Assembly (NCBI RefSeq): GCF_000003815.2
Contig: NC_049990.1
Location: 3,194,438-3,258,437 of the forward strand
Reading direction: 5' to 3'
Length of the DNA: 64,000 bases
Origin: Branchiostoma floridae
Lineage: Eukaryota > Chordata > Leptocardii > Amphioxiformes > Branchiostomatidae
Shown one piece after another: positions 57,300 to 64,000 of the stretch (positions are counted from its first letter, which is position 1; every line of letters starts with the position of its first letter). The notes under the pieces are model-generated. The model saw only the letters and a list, made by a program, of their open reading frames with translations, did no database searches and was not told the origin of the DNA. Made by a program: the position numbers and the translations under genes.

Positions 57300-58134
57300 A
57301 GCGGAGCACAGAAACGTGCACGTGTCAAAGTCGCGCTCTTACCCCTACACCCCCACCCCCCAAAACGTTCAGCTTGGTTCTTCCTTTGTTGCGGGGGGGG
57401 GGGGGAGTGTATAATGTTTCAAAGGAATTGAGAGCACACTACATCTATATTGCACATTTCAAACGGTATTTGGTGTGTTTTGAACACAAAATGTTTCATG
57501 TCAAACTCCTTCATCTGCTGACAGACTGCTGACTGGCGGACATAAAGAGAACGAGGCAAAATTACGACGATTCGAACCCGCATCCTAGAACCCCGTCCAG
57601 TTCAAATGACTTCCTAGTACGTGTATTCATCTCTGCATAGGGGAATGGGTAAAATAGAAAGCACGAAAAACCGCAAACAATACGTCAAAACCAGCCGCAG
57701 CCTAACCCCTGCTTGGCGAGTCGAACCAGACGAGGTAACGGCAAAGTTTATGCACACGGAGGCGTTACGTAACCTCACGTACAGAGTACACACTGGGTTT
57801 GTCAATACTTTGTACGTGACAACATTGCCGCACATTGTTGATAACATTGTTGTTTTACTGAGCTGAGGGCAAGTATGGGTCACATTTCTCCGTAGCTGAA
57901 TAGTTCGAGTGTTTTCCGCACGGACCACCTGTATACGTTGCTTAGCCTGGTATCCAGTCTTTTCGTGGCAAGGCTGTCTTTGGTCAAATATTTTTTCGTA
58001 CCCGGTAGCTTTCATCATCAGCCGTCATGGTAATCTTTCGCACCCGACAGGAGTTTCACACGGTACTAGCCTTGATACTTAGACCCCAGCTTGATCTCTA
58101 TTATCTATCGCTCAGGGGGCCTGTTAACGTTATA
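57300..58134. other. No gene seen; probable beta promoter side and MITE relic
   Basis: Contains a C-run/G-run pair near 57345-57405 and, at 57675-57720, the lone right end of a CTCTCCAAGCAG-family MITE (CAGCCGCAGCCTAACCCCTG, CTTGGCGAG). A B-box-like ATTCGAACCCGC occurs at 57573. Confidence 0.4.
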
Positions 58135-58255
58135 TTCTCCAAGCAGAGCTTTGGTGGATTAGACAGTAGTGGCCGGGATATTTTCAGGGAGCAAGCCGGC
58201 ATCAAATACCGGCCACTACTATCTACTTCCCGCGACCCAACCTCTGCTTGGAGAA
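58135..58255. mobile_element. MITE with TTCTCCAAGCAGAG termini
   Basis: TTCTCCAAGCAGAGCTTTGG pairs at its end with CCAACCTCTGCTTGGAGAA. Inside, AGTAGTGGCCGG pairs with CCGGCCACTACT and TTGATGCCGG-type sequences form the loop. Same termini as the elements at 8601, 14407 and 32246, different core. Confidence 0.85.
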
Positions 58256-59496
58256 TCCAAGCTCCGACTACTGATTAAGGTCGACGTCGTTTGTTTAACC
58301 GTTTTAAATGACCAATTTTGGTTGATAAAACGTGATGCTTAGATTTCTTAATGAGATAAAGATAAAAGTGTAATTCTAGAGTATTTAAACCTGTAACATC
58401 CTAAGACAGTCACAATTTCAAACTTACCATGATTCGTACCTGGCCTGCAAAGTCATAGAAGAGCTGACTTGGATTAGACAAGGGCACAATATCTGGAATA
58501 TGATTTCACATGACTCAAACGGTGCTGCATACATTTGAGGGCTTTGCTTCGAAAAACTCGTCTTTTTCAAGAAGTATTGTGAGTTGATGAAAACCATTTA
58601 AAGTTAACGTTACGTATACGTTACTAGTTTTGTTGTCTATTGTACATGTATCCTAGTTACGTGCTAATGTATTCAATATGCCGTCCGCTGTTTTCAAGAT
58701 GAAACAGATACCTTATGTACATGCATTGCATAACACAGTTGAAATAGAATCCCCATAGCTAAACTTTATTTCTTCATCAAGAAAATGACAACTCATGTCT
58801 GCTATTCAGGTAATTCTGGTTAGTAATACATTGAAATAGCAACATTAACAGTATGTACTTCAAACCAAAATCTACATAAGTCAACATAGTATCAACGACA
58901 TAAGCCAAACATAGGAAATTTACAATAATGGCGATTAGCTAGTTAATGTTGACAAGGTAGGTGTGCTAAAATGTTATTTTATCATACCTAAATGTGCTAA
59001 AATTTTATTTTATCATGAACCAAGTTACGTTGTTCAAGGTGCCTTCGATTGTTTTGTCATAGCTACAATGCTTCTCTGACTTTATTATGTTTCCTGAAAG
59101 TTATTTGTCGTATGATGATAAGGCACACAATTTGTTAAACTCTAACAAAACAGCATTTCAAACTTACAGAATACGAAAGGATCTTAAACAGCTGGGTAAG
59201 TGTATTGTGCATCTTATGACACGAGACTTGTGTCACACTTTTGATAGAACTGTTGAAGATAAATTGCATTGTACACAGTCATATCCTCCTCATATTGAAG
59301 AAAGAAAATCTTTGATGCACTCAATTGTACGTAAGAATGATCTCAGATAGACTTGTACATAAACTGACAATGTTTTCATATGCTGATATCTATCATGTTT
59401 CAATTGCGAAATGAGACCAACTTGCTATTACTTAACAATATCACTATACAGGCATATAAATATTATGATTGTTTCCTCCTACTTACTTTTAGATTA
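58256..59496. other. No gene seen
   Basis: AT-rich DNA between alpha and beta. An 87-codon plus-strand frame (59087-59350) has no domain I can name. Confidence 0.35.
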
Positions 59497-59654
59497 TTGT
59501 AAATGCAGAAATGTTCGCGGTGGATTAATGTAATTTTTCTATTTTGGTATTAGATTGCAGTCTATGGTGTTACCACGAATTTAAATCCACCGCGAAAAGT
59601 CCTTTTTTTCGCTACCGCGAAATTAAATCCCAGCGAACTCAAATGCATTTACAG
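59497..59654. mobile_element. Tc1/mariner-like MITE (CTGTAAATGC family), copy 2
   Basis: TTGTAAATGCAGAAATGTTC and GAACTCAAATGCATTTACAG are the ends, each next to TA. The inner GCGGTGGATT/AATCCACCGC arms also pair. Compare 19819-20023. Confidence 0.75.
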
Positions 59655-59918
59655 TAGTTATTAGTTACTGGTGTATCTCATGTAGATTTGTCTCTGAGAA
59701 TTACTGTTGTTGTTGCTTGCCATATAGTGCACCCTGCATGTTGAGTAATAAAGTTAATTCAATTGTACTTGATAATAATAAAATTCTAGAGAGGGGTCGA
59801 CTCTCCTGCCCAACCCAAAGGCGGCACGAAAAGATCCCTGCTATCATTTCATGATCACCTTCATCTAATTCTCCGGCTAGCTCTTTGAAAATCACTTCTT
59901 CAAGTGCTCATAGTTTCA

Positions 59919-60242
59919 TGCACTTTGATTATATGGATGACATCCTCTAGGAACCCGCAAACTGATGCGAGCGTGCGAATGAAAAAAAAAATGTTCGGTA
60001 AAAAAGTAGCCTTCATTATGAAATCTAAGTAGTCAGGAAGATTCAACAAATGCATAACAAATAGATTATGGCATACCAAACAATAGAGCCTTTATGTTTT
60101 GTCCTTTCACGTCTTCTTCTATGACCTTAGAATTGACCTTGCCATTCAATGACATAAGTAGATGTTTTACGATATGTTTTGGCATTCTACGGTTCATATT
60201 TCCCCGCGCGGATGTCATCCAAACAATCAACTCAACATGACC
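59919..60242. mobile_element. GGATGACATCC-family MITE
   Basis: TTTGATTATATGGATGACAT, CCTCTAGGAACCCGCAAACT at the left matches the left arm at 9257-9665. The right arm reads GCGCGGATGTCATCCAAACA, ATCAACTCAACATGACC, followed by TAA. Confidence 0.75.
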
Positions 60243-60645
60243 TAACTAGCTATTGAACATACACTTTAATCAGGGTCGCTGTGTCACATCTGGCAGATTT
60301 CTCCTCCTGTAACTGCACGTGTCACATCTGTCTCCTGGTTTCTCTGGTACTGAAGAAAATTCCAAAATGTATACTTGATTACCAAGAACGAACAGCAATG
60401 TCATTGTCTAATGTGATTTGGCTTTATAGTTACTGTACAAAAATCAGTGCACATTTTTTGCTTGAGCCTGAAGAATTTAGTGCAAAGTCATCTGCAACGG
60501 ACATGCAGCAAATACTTACCAGCATAGCATGCTAAACTATCAACGTACATTTCTGAATGTGATAGAAGCCAGTTTGATAGATGGTATCAAATTATTTTTA
60601 ACTGTACCTCCGTAAAATGAGACATGTATAATATAAGGCACTTAC

Positions 60646-63600
60646 CTTTACGACACTATGCATTGCCCCCCATTGTCCTTTCGCTGCTTTACTACCACCC
60701 TTTCCCGTTGCTGCTCTGGTACGACCCTTTTCCGTTGCTGCTCTGGTACGACCCTTTCCCGTTGCTGCTCTGGTACGACCCTTTTCCGTTGCTGCTCTGG
60801 TACGACCCTTTTCCGTTGCTGCTCTGGTACCACTGATTGGTAGGGAAAAATAAGAATACTGTTTCTCATGGCCAATTAGGTACTCGTCGTAATTGCAAAC
60901 GACATAACAATAAACTCCTGACAAAGGGAGAGAACAATTGAATTTGTTTACTTCTTTACTAAGTTGAGTATGGCCTGCTCTCATGAAATACGTTCACAAG
61001 ATGAAATGAATATTCACTATTGACTTCCTTCGTTAAACTTACCGATATCTGGAAATTTGTTCCTTAAACCATCCAAGACGCTCTGTAGCGCAGCCTTTGA
61101 CAGAGCCTTCAGCAGAACCTCAGTGGTAGCGGCGCCTCCCTTCCGCTTCTTCCATTCCCACAGCATGTCCATACAGCGGGACTTGTCGTCACGGTTCCTG
61201 CCGGTGATGTTTGCGATGTCTGCTCCATTAAATCCAAGATGGAAGGCCAAGTCCATCCAGTCCGTGCTGACGTTTTCCTTGATGAAATAAAAGCATTTCG
61301 CGACACCTGGCAAATGAGGAGAAAGTTGAAAGGTACAATGTTTACCGCGTACTCTTAGAATGAAAAAAAAACTATATATATTGTAACAAGTTGAACAGTA
61401 ATTTCCGAAACCAAAATTATACTTACCCTGCTGATCTATTGAAATTTTGGGTTAGTCCATTTTTTGTTTGAAATTACAGTTCAATTTGTTCCAGAACGAC
61501 TTCTACCAACATATATGAACTTTCAGGTTAGAAAACATATATATTTTGTTCAGTCAGAAAGGAAATAGCAAGGGCATATCAACTATCCTGCAAAATTGGT
61601 CTTGAACAAATATACGTGGAAGTGGATAAGAATATGAAGAAGATGTTATCAATGTTATTTATGCAAAATTATGCAGGATGTGATACTTTTTGTCGTGCTT
61701 CTTTTTACAACTTGACATGCATTCGTTGGTAAAAGTTATCTCACCTTCAAGAGTAGCACTTTCATCTTCAGTCTGTAAATAGAACATAAACATATCATTT
61801 TCTGCGATTTTTTTAGTTTTACCAGGGAATACATACATTTTGCGTCATGTTCGGTGTAACATTGGATCTATTTGAGGCCACACTGACTTAATTTTATGGA
61901 TGACATCCTATGGAGATTCAGAGACTAACGCGCGAGGGTGAAAAAATAGTAAAAAAATCAGTAAAATACTGCTGAACCACAGGACTTAACAATTAAGAGA
62001 TGACAAATCGTGACGAATCGACGCCAGTTCAATAATGTTTTCGTTACTATTCTTGAAAGACAGGAATCAGAGGGGCCCTGTGGCCATATATGCCCTGGCA
62101 ATGTAGATCCTCTGGCAAGCATAAAAAGTCTAATTGACCATAGCCAGGGATGCTGTTGGGTCACATGTGGCCACAAATGTTTTTGGCGCGGATGTCATTC
62201 ATAAAATTAAGGTAGTGTGGCCTTAGGTGCCGAAAAGAAACTGTCATTCGTGCTTGCCCACACCAAATCAAAAGCAACAGACACAAATCTAATAATATAT
62301 TGTACCTGTTTTAAAGGCTCATACGGCACATGGATTGGGAGCTGGCACAGGAACTTTGGCTGCTCAAACCCTTTTGGGGGCTTTTCCTTGACTTTTTCAA
62401 GTGCCTTCCTCGCACGAGCCGCCATTCCTTGCTGTTTTGTGACTTCCACGCGTGGCAGGGAGAAGAATGCAGCTATTCCTTCACCATCTAAACCCGGTTG
62501 GCCATTCGAAGCCATGACTTGCATGTGGAGTCGGTTGCTTTGCTGACTGTGAAAGGTAAGTTGATGCTTCGTTTCGTTGCTCCCTAAGCCAAATGCAACT
62601 TCCACGTTACCCACCAACTTTATTTCTACTCTTTGTCCTTCGAACAGATTCACTGTGCCAGAAGGCAATGGAGCCTCATAACCCTCCTCCATCAGGCTTG
62701 CGCGTTTCTCGCTGGCAATGTCAGTCAGTGTACATTCTATAACGACTTGTTTCATGTTGTTCTTCCGCTGCAGTAGTATGAACTGTACGGAGCGATTTTG
62801 AAGCCATCGGCAGAGCTTTAATGGGATTGGTCCTAGCTCTTCTGGGCCCTGGTAGATGTCCTTGACAATGATTACAATCCAACTGTAAAATGAAACATAC
62901 GATTGCCTTGGGTGATTAGTAGTTTCCTTAAAAATGCTAAATAGATGCTTAGTGTAAACGTCCACACATTTCGACTGATAGAACTGAAAGAGGTCTTGTC
63001 AGCATTGTTTGTTATCAATGACATAGCATCTGATCTAAAACAGTAGTATATCTTGTAATTTTCTTACAACTTCATCTAAGTTTCTGATAACAAAATTAGA
63101 AACTTACCTGGTACAATGGCTGACTTCAAACTCGACAAACTCGTCAGACTCCCGGGGGTTACTGTTATCAGTTTCATCTAACCAGTCTTCAGTTCCTTTC
63201 TCATATGACATCACTTTCAATTTAGTGTCCCCCTCATGTCCAATGTCCATGTTACGATTAGGATGTGGGACTCGTACTGTGGCTGGTTTTTGGAACTGGA
63301 CTGCAGATCCCGAGTCAGTTTCCACCTTGACTATCGGGCTGGTGCTGACAAGACCGCGGGAAGACTCGTCCTCTGCCTTCAAGCCCTCAACTGCTCTTTC
63401 TGGAACTTCTTGCACCTACAATTAAAATAAACCATAATGATTGTTATATCAGTTGTACTAACATAGTACATTCACGTACACGTATATTAGATTAACCTTA
63501 TATCATATCTCTATCACATCGCTGTATATCATAACAACAATGTATTTAGCAATAAAAAATGAAAAAAAATGCTTGCATCCATGATATGATTTGCACTATC

Positions 63601-63986
63601 TATCGAGCCAGTCACATTGGCATTTAACCGATTCTTTAGTATTTTCCACCTTACATAGAACTAAATGATTAGCAACATATCGGCTACCGATTGGCACGTA
63701 TCTATCACCAACTTTGATGAACATGGCTTACCCAGGTTTACTTACTGGCATACTGGTATGATTGAACAGCATTTGCACTTGGTTCAACTTGTCAAATCCT
63801 GACCTGTATATTGATCTGTGTTGGTGTGGTCACAGCCTCTTCTGGGAAGCTGATTTGTACCGCAGGTTGCGTTGATGACGTCAGAGTGCACTCCTCAGTA
63901 GACACCGTAACCTTGTCCTGTTTGAGCTGACTGACGACGACAAAGGTGGTAGAATGGTCCACTGATACCGCAACCTTGTCCTCGCT
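60646..63986 (-). CDS. Alpha gene: ZU5-UPA-death domain with 9-residue repeat tail, 5' end outside window
   Basis: Visible exons are 63804-63986, 63108-63415, 62306-62882, 61745-61772, 61043-61306 and 60646-60832, in consistent phases, giving 514 residues up to a TAA at 60648-60650. The ZU5 domain spans exons 1-2 (PAVQISFPEEAVTTPTQI, then VQFQKPATVRVPHPNR). The UPA-like domain is exon 3 (LKLCRWLQNRSVQFILLQRK, FHSQQSNRLHMQ). A 28-bp exon links it to the death domain (NVSTDWMDLAFHLGFNGADI, MLWEWKKRKG). This ZU5-UPA-DD order is that of UNC5 and PIDD signalling proteins, but here without visible receptor parts. The last exon encodes five VPEQQR(K/E)RV repeats. A strong donor (AAAG/GTAAGT) follows the stop by two bases, so alternative splicing past the stop is conceivable. 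Confidence 0.75.
60690..60832. repeat. 27-bp coding minisatellite, five units, in the last alpha exon
   Basis: Units of GTACCAGAGCAGCAACGGAA plus AAGGGTC repeat five times with A/G changes. 27 is a multiple of three, so copy-number change keeps the frame. Each unit also carries CCAGAGCAG, which adds possible AG acceptors. Confidence 0.9.
61380..61540. repeat. Dispersed repeat with internal inverted repeat, copy 2
   Basis: See the copy at 23310-23480 for the shared phrases. This copy lies in the alpha intron between the 28-bp exon and the death-domain exon. Confidence 0.55.
61876..62222. mobile_element. GGATGACATCC-family MITE in an alpha intron
   Basis: GGCCACACTGACTTAATTTT, ATGGATGACATCC at the left pairs with GGATGTCATTCATAAAATTA, AGGTAGTGTGGCC at the right. 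The flanks are TGA and TTA, probably a diverged TTA duplication. It separates the UPA exon from the 28-bp exon. Confidence 0.8.
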
Positions 63987-64000
63987 CTAAAATGAGACAA

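Noticed and set aside
56384-60646. Alpha and beta as one gene with two death domains
   Set aside because: Alpha's last exon ends in a stop codon, its downstream donor is in the wrong phase for the beta death-domain exon, and beta has its own start exon with a CCACCATGG context and leader.

Overview
The window looks like nuclear DNA from a lancelet (amphioxus, Branchiostoma-like). Genes are split by short GT-AG introns. Intergenic and intronic DNA is packed with small inverted-repeat elements, tRNA-derived SINEs and 5'-truncated LINEs. The right third carries the ZU5/UPA/death-fold proteins that are greatly expanded in lancelets. The species is inferred; no database was searched. Three runs of N (3278-3654, 34980-35079, 50271-50370) are assembly gaps.

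Layout. 1-11000: no protein gene seen; a higher-order tandem repeat, SINEs, microsatellites and several MITEs, then a promoter-like block at 10640-11007. 11000-20700: an 8-exon minus-strand gene for an RG-rich, UAP56-binding mRNA export adaptor (FYTTD1/UIF-like, 305 aa). 21870-23968: a 3-exon plus-strand gene for a 158-aa protein I do not recognise, with a GC-AG first intron. 26311-30137: a 7-exon minus-strand alpha-2,8-sialyltransferase-like gene, with possible 5' exons at 33561-33946 and 35706-35784. 36000-44200: mobile-element territory, including a LINE nested in a Tc1/mariner-like element.

44200-64000 is the most interesting part: a minus-strand cluster of three related genes, called alpha, beta and gamma here. 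Alpha (right edge, 5' end outside the window) encodes ZU5-UPA-death domain plus a 9-residue repeat tail. Beta (57063-52569, complete, 897 aa) encodes death domain, TRADD-N-like domain, coiled coil and a GT4/GT-B glycosyltransferase. Gamma (48783-45300, 5' incomplete) encodes ZU5-UPA-GT4. Almost every domain exon begins and ends in intron phase 1, so the modules can be exchanged without breaking frame. A deleted GT4 pseudogene and a duplicated 3' flank show recent tandem duplication.

Taken together the cluster looks like a modular signalling family. Death-fold and ZU5-UPA parts would sense or scaffold, and a glycosyltransferase would be the enzymatic output. That function is inference; the domain order and splice phases are read from the sequence.
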